Assembly: GCA_029844215.1 (NCBI GenBank)
Contig: CM056726.1
Location: 81,459,548-81,523,547, forward strand
Source: Przewalskia tangutica
Taxonomy: Eukaryota > Streptophyta > Magnoliopsida > Solanales > Solanaceae
DNA length: 64,000 nt
Direction: 5' to 3'
Under the pieces are notes generated by a model that was not told the origin of the DNA, ran no database searches, and saw only the letters and a program-made list of their open reading frames with translations. The position numbers and the translations under genes are program-made. Shown here piece by piece: positions 1 through 10,507 of this stretch. The number at the start of each line of letters is the position of its first letter. The first letter of the stretch is position 1.

Positions 1-986
1 GTATGTGGAACTTTCTTATCTCTTGAGCATGATTAAGTTGTAAATGTATAGTACGGTAGACGTATAAGATTTTGACGATCTAGTCTATTTGATATCCTTG
101 GCTTATTTTAAGAATGCCCAAGTTGTTTGAGTTAGGGAATTAACTCACTTGTTTAATTATTAAGGATATCTTGGTTTTCAAAAGTTAAGAGACTTTAAGT
201 ATGTTGAAAGTATTTTGATACTTATTTTGTTGGAAAGTTTAAGTCTCTTGGTTAAAAAGAAGTATGTAAGTTGCTAATGTATAAAGCTAGTATAACGACT
301 TTATGGGAAGTTGGTTATAATAGCTTTATGGAAAGTTAATAAGAGAATGGTTTACTCTTAAGTAATTTAAGCATGTTAAGGGACTTGAAGAGTTTTAAAG
401 AATGTGACACTTGTTTCGTTTTAAACGTATAAGTCCCTTGGATAGGAAATTGTACTTGACTTAGGTATAAAGTGAATATAACGACTTTATGGGAAGTTGG
501 TTATATTGGCTTTATGGAAAGATAAATGGCTTGATTTATTTGAAAGGCAATTTGATTTAAAGACATCAATTGCCTAAGGCTTTTACGAGAGAAGAAGTCA
601 CTTGATTTAGAAGCCTAATTTTATTTCTAAAAGTATTGTGACTTGTCTTGAAAAAGAAATTGTAACTTGATACTACGGTTATTAGTATCTTGGAAGTTTT
701 ATAATGAAATTAGTCATTTTGAAAGAATAGAAGTACGTAGTACTTTGGGTTAAATTCCCGGATTTTTATAAAGAACATGTTAGTGCCTTAAGTAAACTAA
801 AATGAGAGTGTATATGAAATGTAATAATAAGAAGTTAGGGATCGCTTAACTTGCTTATATATCGTATGATGTTTGCAGAGTGCTTATGTTACGTGTGATA
901 GCCGGATTTGTGCTAGTAGTTCAAGAATAATTGCGGTCATTCCCGTTTGTGGCATTGCATATTTCCGTGGATTTGCTACCCACGAT

Positions 987-1170
987 GCGAGGAATACCTC
1001 ATACGAGTCCGTAGGGCTTATGCGGTGAAATAGTCTCACGCGGCGAGTCCAAATTTATGCGAGGAATACCTCACGCGAGTCCGTAGCGGCTTACGCGGGT
1101 GAAATAGTCCCATGCGAGGAATACCTCACGCGGTCCACGCGATCTACGCGGTGAAATAGTCCCGTGAATA
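987..1170 (+). repeat. Minisatellite in A 5' LTR
   Basis: Three imperfect units beginning GCGAGGAATACCTCA at about 987, 1058 and 1113, each ending in GTGAAATAGTC. Spacings are about 72 and 54 bp. The equivalent array is at 7853-8030 in the 3' LTR. Confidence 0.85.
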
Positions 1171-1692
1171 AGACGGCTTAATGATATCGCGACAGTGGTC
1201 CTATTTTGATCGCGAGCTTCCTACTTTATATTGTAAGTATACACCTATTTACTCTCATTGTTAGTAAGACACAGTGTACTGTTAATTGAGTATCATACAT
1301 GTCTCCGCTTTATTATTAGACTTATGATTTCATTACGATTTCGGGCCACATATTTGGTACATGTTGTATCGACTCCTTTCGGGCCGCGCTCACGCCGCAG
1401 TAGAGTACGATCACGATCCTCGCCTTAGGATTACTTGTCACCGCTGAGAAGCTCCTCATTTCGAGGCTTATCCTGGTATTGTCGCTGTTGTACATTCGTG
1501 GTATGGCGGGCCCGTCCCGCCGTGATTGTTATTCTTAGAGTTCCGTAGTCACATGTGGATCGGGTTGTAAAGAAAAAATGTACTGCTCATCGTATGAGTT
1601 ACTAAGGTGGCCTTATCGCCAGCCTTGTTATTTTATGTTTGAGTACTTTATCATACGTGTATGTTCCGCCGCTATTCTCTCGAGGTATATCA

Positions 1693-1715
1693 GCGGTGCC
1701 TGTGTAGGGCACCGC
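1693..1715 (+). other. LTR-terminal hairpin
   Basis: Eight-base stem GCGGTGCC/GGCACCGC with a seven-base loop, 19 bases before the LTR end. Equivalent GGTGCC...GGCACC stems lie near the ends of B (15168, 22363), I (61430) and, reversed, C, D, E and G. It would sit just 5' of the PBS in genomic RNA. Confidence 0.6.
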
Positions 1716-1738
1716 GCCCGGTCGGGTCGTGACAAAAG

Positions 1739-1750
1739 TGGTATCGAGCG
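1739..1750 (+). promoter_or_regulatory. Element A primer-binding site (tRNA-iMet)
   Basis: TGGTATCGAGCG follows the LTR end after four bases. It matches the initiator-Met PBS TGGTATCAGAGC seen intact on the minus strand at 50431-50442, apart from change at the CAG. Confidence 0.8.
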
Positions 1751-1920
1751 CTAGTCCTCTGAAAGTGTATACGCATCTGTTCTAGTAGAGTCTTGATTAT
1801 CGTGTTGTGCACCACATCTATAATCGTGAGGTCACAGGACATTTAGGATTAGTTTCATTCTTCTCACTCTAAGATCGCGCGATAGAGCCGTATGGTTAGG
1901 GTCGCTCTCCCTAACAAGTT

Positions 1921-2900
1921 ATGATTATTTGCACTACGAAAGGCAACAGCGACTCCAGAAGGATTATGGATCGTATCCGTGTTGGTAATGTTTGTAGTAT
2001 AGTTGGTATTGTGACATACAACTATACGGATTTATGTTCGAGGGTCATACGTGTTGCCTAGGATGATTTTAGATTACCGTGATCGGGTAAGGACTAAATA
2101 AATACCGAAGGTATGAAAGAAGCATGAACTCTCATCAAGGTTTTACGTACTAATTTGAGATAATTAGGTGATGATGAGATGTGTGAGAATGTAATGGACC
2201 CTTAAGAAGTTAAGTAAGAGACTAAGTGGAAGACTATGTTAGCAACTTAAGCTACGTGGTATGCTTAAGCGGAATTGTACGCGAGATCCTGACGAAGAAA
2301 GTATAGTTGTTGTGGTCAAGACAACACGGCCATGATTTTACGAGAAGTTTTTGTACCCATTACGGGACCGATAAGTTAGGCTTGGAGCATGGAAATCGCG
2401 AGCCCGAGAATGTGATAACCGCCGAGACCTTAGGTATATAAGGCCTTCTGCAGTAAAGTTAAGTCACTCGCGGTAAGAGCTAAGTGCGACGCCGAGTCGA
2501 GTTGATGACCTATTAAGGGTCGCCCCAAGACTTGGAAGGAAATGGGATCAGTTAGTAGTAGTCCCGCTATGTGACAGGGTCACGAGGGTGCAAGGCCCAA
2601 GTTTAGTTAGTCATTTTACGGGTTCGTGGACGTGTTCCACCGGAACCAGGTTGTGAGAGTCGAAATGGGCCTTGTATTGTTTAATTTAGTAACTCCAGAG
2701 ATTTGAGGCCCGAACCAGTATGAAGGCTATGTACGTACGCTAGAATAAGTTTGGGAGTACGGGAAGAGTACGACCAGTGAAAAAAAAGAGAGCAACCAAG
2801 TGTAAAGAAATGAGGCCGGAATCTATGAAAACCTTTCGAGGTGACTACACCCGTGAGTATTGGGTGGTAGCTGAGCGGTTAGATAATAATTGCCGGTAAC
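1921..2900 (+). pseudogene. gag: Element A gag, start recognisable then unrecognisable
   Basis: The ATG at 1921 is placed like the gag start of B (15410) and I (61675). It is preceded by CCTAACAAGTT and followed by CTACGAAAGGCAAC, matching the MPPRKAT-coding start of I with an 8-base insertion after the ATG. Beyond about 1960 I cannot align this stretch to gag: the conserved core (WESWELSRG-like, EYNVEFDSLARY-like) and the CCHC knuckle are not visible in any frame. It is about 1 kb, against about 1.3 kb for gag in B. It is either very diverged or replaced by unrelated sequence. Call rests on position and the start context only. Confidence 0.4.
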
Positions 2901-2919
2901 GATAAAGTCGTTGGACCCA

Positions 2920-3060
2920 GCAGAGTTATGACGCATTGAGGTCATTATGAGTACGGACTAGTTGGCCTCTTGTTATGCCAACGTTGACTGCAGAGAGAGT
3001 TTGGCTCGATTCCAGTTTTCCGATAAGCCGGTTATCGAGTGGAAAGGAAGAGAAGTGGTG
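2920..3060 (+). pseudogene. pol: Element A protease remnant (pol)
   Basis: Translation around 2950-3045 gives WPLVMPTLT-type frames and, with one frame change, a stretch matching the DWLASCYANVDCRE signature found downstream of the catalytic DPGST in Ty3/Gypsy proteases; B has the same block at 16926-16985. It is followed by the FSDKPVIEWKG-like linker. The catalytic DPGST itself was not found upstream. Several frameshifts are present, so no active enzyme could be made from the sequence as given. Confidence 0.65.
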
Positions 3061-4015
3061 GTAACCAGTGAATTATTCTTCCTTCTTTGTCATAATTGTT
3101 TTTAATAAGTCTGTGTGATTTGTTCATTTGAGGTGGATTGAGGCAGAAAGTAGTAATAATTGAATTTGAAGGAATTTATGTTAAATGCCCTTGGGGGTAC
3201 TTGGAGTTGGTTCGCGTGGCGGTGGCCACGACCTTCCGTATAATTTCGTGAAAATGTGCAAGGCATGAATAAATAAGTACGGTGTCGCCGGAAAGTCGAG
3301 GGCATCTTTGGTAGGTTTTGAAAATCTACACGACTTTAAGGCGCGCGTGATGATTAGATGTTTATCGACCGCGAGAGACTCGTGATTGTGGTCATGACTC
3401 AAGGAAGGATTATTAAGGAGATAAGTTCTCTCCCCATGTAAAGCGACGCTTTCGTATGACATGGGGTTACGTGTACCCATGTTGTTAGACGAAGGATATA
3501 AGATCGTAAGGTCTTCAGATCGCTACGCCATAGGTTACAAACAGGATAACCGTGGAAAAAGTGTTAGGTCGAGTAATAAAGAACGACGCATTTAATTGGT
3601 TTAAGTATCGTAAAGATATTAATGTAAGTTGCACGGGTCATGATTACCCCAGACGAGTGTAAAGACCATTAGTTGATAATGGGCAGTAAGAACATTTCAA
3701 GAAAATGTGGTAACACCCAGTTATAGGCTCTACAAACTGGGAAAGGAAAACCGGGTTACTACTTGACGAGATCAAGGAAACCTCCCCCCCAAAAAATGTG
3801 ATTGACAGTAAGTCTTAGCCGTGAGGCAATTAAAGGAATCAAATCTAAGTTTAGTGACCAAGTTTGGTAGCAACAGAGAAAGGGAAACAGGAACCATAAG
3901 TGAGATTAAGGATACCCGAATATTTCGCAGGAATGAGAAAGGCTTTCAGTTAACGAAAGATAAGTCGACTTCGACTATAGCTTCTAACCCCTCCCGAGAC
4001 TAGAGGGTTAGGTTA
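3061..4015 (+). other. Element A reverse-transcriptase position, not recognisable
   Basis: The distance from protease to RNase H is close to that in B, so this should be the RT. I found neither FSKIDLRSGYHQ nor the FIDDILVYS block in any plus frame, and the short open frames on either strand resemble nothing I know. The sequence is either heavily mutated RT or replacement DNA. Confidence 0.4.
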
Positions 4016-5300
4016 TTATGATAACACGTTGGGTGTTGGGCTAGGTTGTGTTCGACGCAACCCGATAAGGATAGAGCCTATGTTTTCCTGTAGTTGCGAA
4101 GCAGAGAAGAAATCGCGCCACTCACGATTTAGAGCGGCGCTAAATCATGCCCGAAGATTTGGGGCATGACGATATACGCACTTCATGTGGATATTTGTGC
4201 GCACCACAAAAGCCTCCGTATATCCGCAGATCGAGGCGCAGGAAGCGACAAATACGGTGGTTAGAGTTACTCAAGGATTGTGATATTGATATCCTATACC
4301 ATCCGGGAAAGCCAATACGCTACGTATACTTTGTGGCGACCTAAGGGTAGTCTGCCAGATGGGCAGCCAGATAGACTGGATGTGGTCCATAAGATTCTTC
4401 AGTTACCAAGCCTATGGGTTCGATTATTTGTTTCCAAGGTTAATGAAGTCTAGATCCGAGAGGTTGCCGAGTCTTCCGTCGTTGAGGAAGTAAAGAGGCG
4501 ACAGTATGAGGATCCAGTTATGATACGGTATCGAGATACGACTCCGGCGAGAGAAGAGCTCGCTTTGAGTAACACCAGATGGGGTGTTGTGAGATGAGGA
4601 TAGATTGCGTGTACCCGGTACTGCAGGACTAGTCAGCAGGTCTTAGGGGAGGCACGCAGTGCTATTGTTCTAAATTGTACAGGGTCGACTAAGTCGTGTC
4701 GTGACCTCAGATGTATGTATGGGTAAGATGACCGGAAAAGGGACATAACGGAGTTACGGCTTAAGTGTACGGGTTAGTAGCAGGTCATGGTTGAGCACCA
4801 GAAGCCCAGTGGGCTATTGCAGGCGATTGAAATCCCAACCTAGATATGAGGAGTGTTTTATGGATCTTGTTACGGTGGCATCGCACTCGAGGAAGTGCGA
4901 CCTCCCGGGGTCATGTAATTAGTCACGAAACCACCGTGTTCTTTCTGGACAGGGACCACTTACTCTACGGCGAGGATTAGGCTTGCTTGTATAGCAGAGA
5001 GATTGTGAGATCGCATGGGTTCCTACGCTTACGATGACAGATGAGCTCGGTTGCGGATAACTTCTGGAGGTTTTTTTTTTTTTTCCGTAAGGATTAGGGC
5101 ACAGTGAGTCTCAGATTGCATTACACCTCGCATCGACGACGCTGCAGAGCGCACTATCTAGCGTTTAGGATAGGTCATGGCCCTGTTTTTGATTCCAGCG
5201 GTAGCTGGGAAGGTTATTTGCCTCTTGTTGTGTTACATACGATAACAGATACCCTTCCAGTATTCGGATGGCCCTGTATGAGGCCTAGTATGTAAGAAAG
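4016..5300 (+). pseudogene. pol: Element A RNase H and integrase remnant (pol)
   Basis: RNase H parts are visible in changing frames: GLGCV at about 4030, an ASRQLKKHE-like and THDLEL-like stretch at about 4095-4135, then the end of RNase H at 4170-4320 reading WLELLKDCDIDILYHPGKP. The linker to integrase follows (EVAESSVVEEVKRRQYEDP-like, 4455-4525). The integrase zinc-binding region is at about 4685-4850 (CTGxQQVMVEHQKPSGLLQ). A C-terminal integrase stretch at 5190-5295 matches the GSWEDHLPLVEFAYNN region. A run of 14 T at 5071-5084 interrupts the core. Frameshifts and stops are frequent. No GPY/F or chromodomain is visible before the PPT. In intact relatives these domains degrade the RNA strand and insert the cDNA. 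Confidence 0.75.
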
Positions 5301-5506
5301 TGTAGATCGCCGGTTGGTGGGTTCGACATAGGCGAGGTTCGGTGAGTTGGTCCGGAGTTGTCTCAGCGGGCTATGGATAAGGCGAGGCTTATCCGGGGAA
5401 GATTGTAGTAAGCTTAGAGTCCGCAGAAGCTTTATGCAGATAACCGATGTTGGTACGTAGGGGTTGAAGGAGACTATGTCGCTATCTTAAGTTTGACTCC
5501 CGAGAG

Positions 5507-5542
5507 AACATTCGGGGACGAATGTTTCTAAGGGGGAAAGAA
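5507..5542 (+). promoter_or_regulatory. Element A PPT with upstream palindrome
   Basis: AACATTCG (5507-5514), spacer GGGA, CGAATGTT (5519-5526), then the purine tract AAGGGGGAAAGAA up to 5542, immediately before the 3' LTR. The same arrangement precedes the 3' LTR of B, C, D, E and G. Confidence 0.85.
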
Positions 5543-8500
5543 TGTTACACCCCGGAATTTCAGGATATGTTTATAAGAACGTTCGTAAGAACAAAAAGAT
5601 GTTAAGATTAGAGACGAGTAAATTTATCGGAATTTTGGAATTGTCGGAAAACGAAATATCATGATTTAACGAGGGCGACACGTGTCACCCCCCCTTAATG
5701 GTCTTGGACGAAAATGTGATGGGGGAAATGGTCATTTGACCATAATTTAAAAGACCAAGTCTTGCAAATGGCTTAGCTTGACATTGTTGACTAAAAGTCC
5801 AAGGGCCACTTGGCTAGGATCCATGTGAAACTCATCTAGGCCAACCAATTGTGTAGATCTTGACCCTCCATAGTATTATATATGTGTGCAAGTAGCAAGA
5901 CAAGGCTTTTTAACACTTAGTTAAATTTTCAAGAAAACCTTGAAGAGCATTATGAAGCTCTCGGCTTTGAGGGGTTCTTCAAGATGAAAATTTTCAATTC
6001 TTGCCCAATAATCTCCCCACTTTAAACCAACGTTCCTAAGGGTATTGTAAGTGTTTTTCAATAGAAAGATCCCGGAAAAATGGTGTTTTCGTATTAGTCG
6101 CAAGGCGAAAACCTAAAGGGTTATTCAACTTTGAAGTTGAAACTTGAAGATGAGTTGTTCATAAGCTTCTAAGGGTTGCTTGGAGTGGATTGGAACGCCG
6201 AAAGCGAGGAGCTAAAGTTGCTAAGGAGCGACTTGTGATCTTGGATCATAATTGGGCTAATTGAGGTATAATCTTCGTTTTACTTTTGTAATTGAAGATT
6301 TCATGTTATGATAAGTTATAAGTGATCATGTGATTTGTGTTATGAAGTTTGATAAGTGACATGGATTGTTGAAGCCTAGAACCGAAAAGGACATGATTAG
6401 CCTTTTGAAATTGAAATACAATTTTTGGTCGTTAATTAAAATCGTCGCATGTTTACCTACTTGAGGATTGTAGTAGTTGTAATCGATTGCGGCTTGATAT
6501 CATGTTATACTAAACCACTTGGATTAAAAAGGAATTGGAAACGATTTGTATTGTTGCCTAATCACGAATTGACATTATAGTTTAGACTAGTTTGTTATCG
6601 TCATGTGAGCCAATTGGGGCTGTTTGGTTATTTATTTGTATTGAACTACCTTATAAATTGTGGTGAGCCAATGGGCTGTTTGGTTATTGTATTCGCCTTG
6701 AAAAGGTGGCAAAGTTAGTAAAACAAAGGAAGTCTGTCCGAATTTCCGTAGAATTTAGTGACTTGCACTTGGAACATTCTACGCTTGAAACTAGAAGTTA
6801 ATAGACGCATTTACGGTCATTATAGGTTGACATACTACGCACGCGATCGACTTAGCAAGTGGATTAAACCAAGAGGTATGTGGAACTTTCTTATCTCTCG
6901 AGCATGATTAAGTTGTAAATGTATAGTACGGTAGACGTACAAGATTTTGACGATCTAGTCTATTTGATATCCTTGGCTTATTTTAAGAATGCCCAAGTTG
7001 TTTGAGTTAGGGAATTAACTCACTTGTTTAATTATTAAGTATATCTAGGTTTTCAAAAGTTAAGAGACTTTAAGTATGTTGAAAGTATTTTGATACTTAT
7101 TTTGTTGGAAAGTTTAAGTCTCTTGGTTAAAAAGAAGTATGTAAGTTGCTAATGAATAAAGCTAGTATAACGGCTTTATGGGAAGTCAGTTATAATAGCT
7201 TTATGGAAAGTTAATAAGAGAATGGTTTACTCTAAGTAATTTAAGCATGTTAAGGACTTGAAGAGTTTTAAAGAATGTGACACTTGTTTCGCTTTAAACG
7301 ATAAGTCCCTCGATAGGAAATTGTACTTGACTTAGGTATAAAGTGAATATAACGACTTTATGGGAAGTTGGTTATATTGGCTTTATGGAAAGATAAATGG
7401 CTTGATTTATTTGAAAGGCAATTTGATTTAAAGGAATCAATTGCCTAAGGCTTTACGAGAGAAGAAGTCACTTGATTTAGAAGCCTAATTTTATTTCTAA
7501 AAGTATCATGACTTGTCTTGAAAAAGAAATTGTAACTTGATACTACTGTTATTAGTATCTTGGAAGTTTTATAATGAAATGAGTCATTTTGAAAGAATAG
7601 AAGTACGTAGTACTTTGGGTTAAATTCCCGGATTTTTATAAAGAACATGTTAGTGCCTTAAGTAAACTAAAATGAGAGTGTATATGAAATAGAATAATAA
7701 GAAGTTGTGATTGCTTAACTTGCTTATATATCAGATGATGTTTCGTAGTGCTTATGTTATGTGATAGCCTGATTTGTGCTAGTAGTTCAAGAATAATTGC
7801 GGGTCATTCCCGGTTTGTGGCATTGCATATTTTCGTGGATTTGCTACCCACGATGCGAGGAATACCTCACGCGAGTCAAGGGCTTACGCGGTGAAATAGT
7901 CCCACGCGGCGGTCCAAATTTACGCGAGGAATACCTCACGCGAGTCCGTAAGGGCTTACGCGGTGAAATAGTCCCATGCGAGGAATACCTCACGCGGGTC
8001 CACGCGATCTACGGGTGAAATAGTCCCGTGAATAGGATGGCTTAATGATATCGCGGACAGCGTGGTCCCGCTTAGATCGCGAGCTTCCTACTTTATATTG
8101 TAAGTATACACCTATTTACTCTCATTGTTAGTAAGGCACATCAGATCGTTAATCGAGTATCATACATGTCTCCGCTGTATTATTAGACTTATGATTTCAT
8201 TACGCATTTTCGGGCCACATATTTGGTACATGTTAGATCGACTCCCGGGGCCGCGCTCACGCCGCAGTAGAGTATGTGTCCGATCCTCGCCTAGGATCAC
8301 CGCTCACCGCTGAGAAGCTCCTCATTTCGGAGGCTTATCCCCGGTATTCGCTTGTTGTACATTCGTGGTATGGCGGGCCCCGTCCCGCCAGATTGTTATT
8401 CTTAGAGGTCCAGAGTCACATCAGGATCGGGTTGTAAAGAAAAAATGTACCGCTCATCGTACGAGTTACTAAGGTGGCCTTATCGCCAGCCTGTTGTTAT

Positions 8501-8604
8501 TTTATGTTTGAGTACTTTATCATATGTGTATGTTCCGCTGCTATTCTCTGAGGTATACCAAAGGGTGCCTGTAGGGCACCACCGCGGCCGGGTCGGTCGT
8601 GACA
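5543..8604 (+). repeat. Element A 3' LTR (full, 3.06 kb)
   Basis: Begins TGTTACACCCCGG after the PPT and ends GTCGTGACA. TATA-like TATTATATAT lies at 5874-5883, so U3 is short and most of the LTR lies downstream of the likely start site. A donor-like TTGAGGTATAATC lies at 6261-6273 (GT at 6266). The paired TATAAC/CTTTATGG motif (about 7167-7207 and 7348-7388), minisatellite (7853-8030) and GC-rich hairpin (8370-8391) match the 5' copy. Confidence 0.92.
7853..8030 (+). repeat. Minisatellite in A 3' LTR
   Basis: Same three-unit GCGAGGAATACCTCACGCG array as at 987-1170, with unit borders conserved and small length changes. Confidence 0.85.
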
Positions 8605-10079
8605 CAGGCTAACCCAAACGGTTACCTTTTTGTGCATAAATTAAAACTTTGAACAATTACATCCCTTACAAACCTGCCCACAACAAAGGCTCTGCACTTA
8701 AGAATTTTGAAACCATAATGACGGATGACAGGCCCGCCATGCCCTCGAATATAGAAAAGTCTACTACTTGGAACCGCACTACGTGACAAGCTTCCGAGAT
8801 ACGGAGCTTCCGAGAACCGAATAGCGATCCTAAGAGCGGATCGCCAAGCTATGTACCTCAACTCGCGCAGATGAACGCAGCCTCGGCGAGGTCAAGAAAC
8901 AGTACCAAGTATGTGAAACTGAAAAATACTATAAATGAAATCATAACAGTCTATATAAAGTAGAAGACATGTATGATAACCAAACTACAAAGACTACAAC
9001 ATATAAGCCATATCAAGATAGGACTCATGCCCGTGAAATCATCACTCAAATACAACCCGAATTTAACTCGCACAACGGCCGCATGCCCCAAGATCTCACT
9101 CCTGATAAGCTCGCCATGGAACCGCCCTAATGGGCCCATACCCGCGACCATCCAACGGCGTGATGCCCAAAGGAGATAACAAGATAACAATCCTCGTGGA
9201 AGCATACCCGCTGGCTACCCAACGTGTCAAGATGTCCAAACAACTAACAAAACAATACTCACCGGAAGATACCTACGGGCTACCCAACGTGTCGTGATGT
9301 CCAAACAACTACAAGATAACACTTAATGGAAGCATACTCGTGGGCTACCCAACGTGTCGATGTACAAGAGGATCGATATAGTGGAAGATACCCGGGCTAC
9401 CCAACGTGTCGCATGTCCATCAATCAACCAGATAGCCGGCCCTCCATCGAGAGGCTCGGTAGCACACAATCAAACACTTGCACAACAAGGCTATTACAAC
9501 AAGCATAGGAAAGTTACACACAACTCAAGGTACTTTAAACACTTCTTAACACAACGTCAAGTATACCAGTAAAACCCAAGTATCTAACCCCTTTAAGATC
9601 AAGGTACTCCTCCCTTTTATAACCAAGCCACTTATGTTTTTCCATCACAAAGAGTTCAATATTTGAACACAAGTTACTTCTCTATTTTCAAAAATATCAA
9701 GTTACCATTCTAAATCCAATAATGAATCCATTTCTTTATTTTCCATAAGGTCGTTATAATTAACTTCCCATAAAGCTATTATAACACTTTATGTTTTAAA
9801 ACAATACAAGACAAAACCATGCCTTTCTTTTAAAACGAAACACTTCCAATTCTTAAGTCTCTTTTCTTTTAGAAATCGAATTCCTTACTTTGGAATTTTT
9901 AAGAAGATCAAAACTTGATTTCAATAATTCTTATTAGAGCAGCCATGATCTAGGAAATGTAATACCATTTTGTCTTATCTTAGCTTCTATGCAGATGGAG
10001 GTTTCTACTGGTTTTTACATGATAAATTGTCATTACTTCTTTCCTTTATTAACGCTGCATTGGCTTGTTCGATTCTTAT
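8605..10079 (-). repeat. Element G 3' LTR, fragment 1
   Basis: Matches 50567-52060 of the intact G LTR over its whole length. It holds five units of the CCCAACGTGTC minisatellite (9140-9425). It ends in the CTTAT target duplication of D (10075-10079). Compared with its sister, differences cluster at CAG/CTG: the CAG of GTGTCAGTATG is altered in every unit here but kept in four of five units there. Confidence 0.92.
9140..9425 (-). repeat. Minisatellite in G 3' LTR
   Basis: Five units around GGCTACCCAACGTGTC, 54-68 bp apart (about 9148, 9210, 9278, 9341, 9395). Equivalent to 51110-51410. Confidence 0.8.
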
Positions 10080-10507
10080 TGTCACTACCCGAATTTCAAG
10101 CTCGCATCGTGTGCCCTACTCCGGGCACCCTTACAGGTATACATCAGAGATAATCAGCGGAACATACATGAAACTTACAAATTAATACAACAGAAGTAAA
10201 ACAACAGGTTAGCCGATAGGGCTACCTTCCAGGACATATAATATATAACCGAAGCAGTTGTCTCCTTTCCTTTACAAACTGACCCACAAAATGTAACTAC
10301 ATACCTCTAAGAGTTTTATCATAACAACTGTGGCGGTACAGGGCCCCGCCATACCCCTGAATATACATGAATCTACAATCTCAGGGAAAACCGTACCAAA
10401 AGATAAGCCTCCGGAGCAAATGGAGCTTTCTCCCAAAAACTCAACCGAGATCCTAAGAGCAAGGGTCACCAACCTGGGTACCTAAAACCTGCGGGCATGA
10501 ACGCAGC
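10080..10507 (-). repeat. Element D 3' LTR, fragment 1
   Basis: Starts TGTCACTACCCG and follows 43297-43730 closely (GAAACTTACAAATTAATACA and the GC-rich hairpin at 10330-10352). It ends at GAACGCAGC where element C begins. Confidence 0.9.

Larger units (their letters stand above)
1..1734 (+). repeat. Element A 5' LTR (3' part only)
   Basis: Starts at the position equivalent to base 1334 of the 3' LTR (6876) and ends GTCGTGACA just before the PBS. By eye it differs from 6876-8604 by only a few percent, mostly short indels. It contains the paired TATAACGACTTTATGG motif (about 293-332 and 478-515), a minisatellite (987-1170), the GC-rich hairpin (1503-1522) and a terminal stem GCGGTGCC/GGCACCGC (1693-1700, 1708-1715). 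Confidence 0.92.
1..8604 (+). mobile_element. Element A: Ty3/Gypsy chromovirus-like retrotransposon, 5' LTR cut by window edge
   Basis: Positions 1-1734 repeat 6876-8604 almost base for base, which defines a pair of LTRs around a 3.8 kb interior. The 3' LTR runs TGTTACACCCC at 5543 to GTGACA at 8604. A primer-binding site follows the 5' LTR and a PPT precedes the 3' LTR. Recognisable interior parts are a gag start, a protease fragment, RNase H and integrase; reverse transcriptase and chromodomain were not recognised. The right end abuts a fragment of a minus-strand G-family LTR, so A inserted into that LTR. The left target duplication is outside the window. Confidence 0.9.

Noticed and set aside
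5071..5084. Run of 14 T as a possible poly(T)/terminator
   Set aside because: It interrupts the integrase remnant of A and has no other terminator feature; more likely replication slippage or read error.
8605..10507. A single minus-strand LTR between A and B
   Set aside because: The sequence switches at 10079/10080 from the G type to the D type at a CTTAT duplication, so two different LTRs are present.
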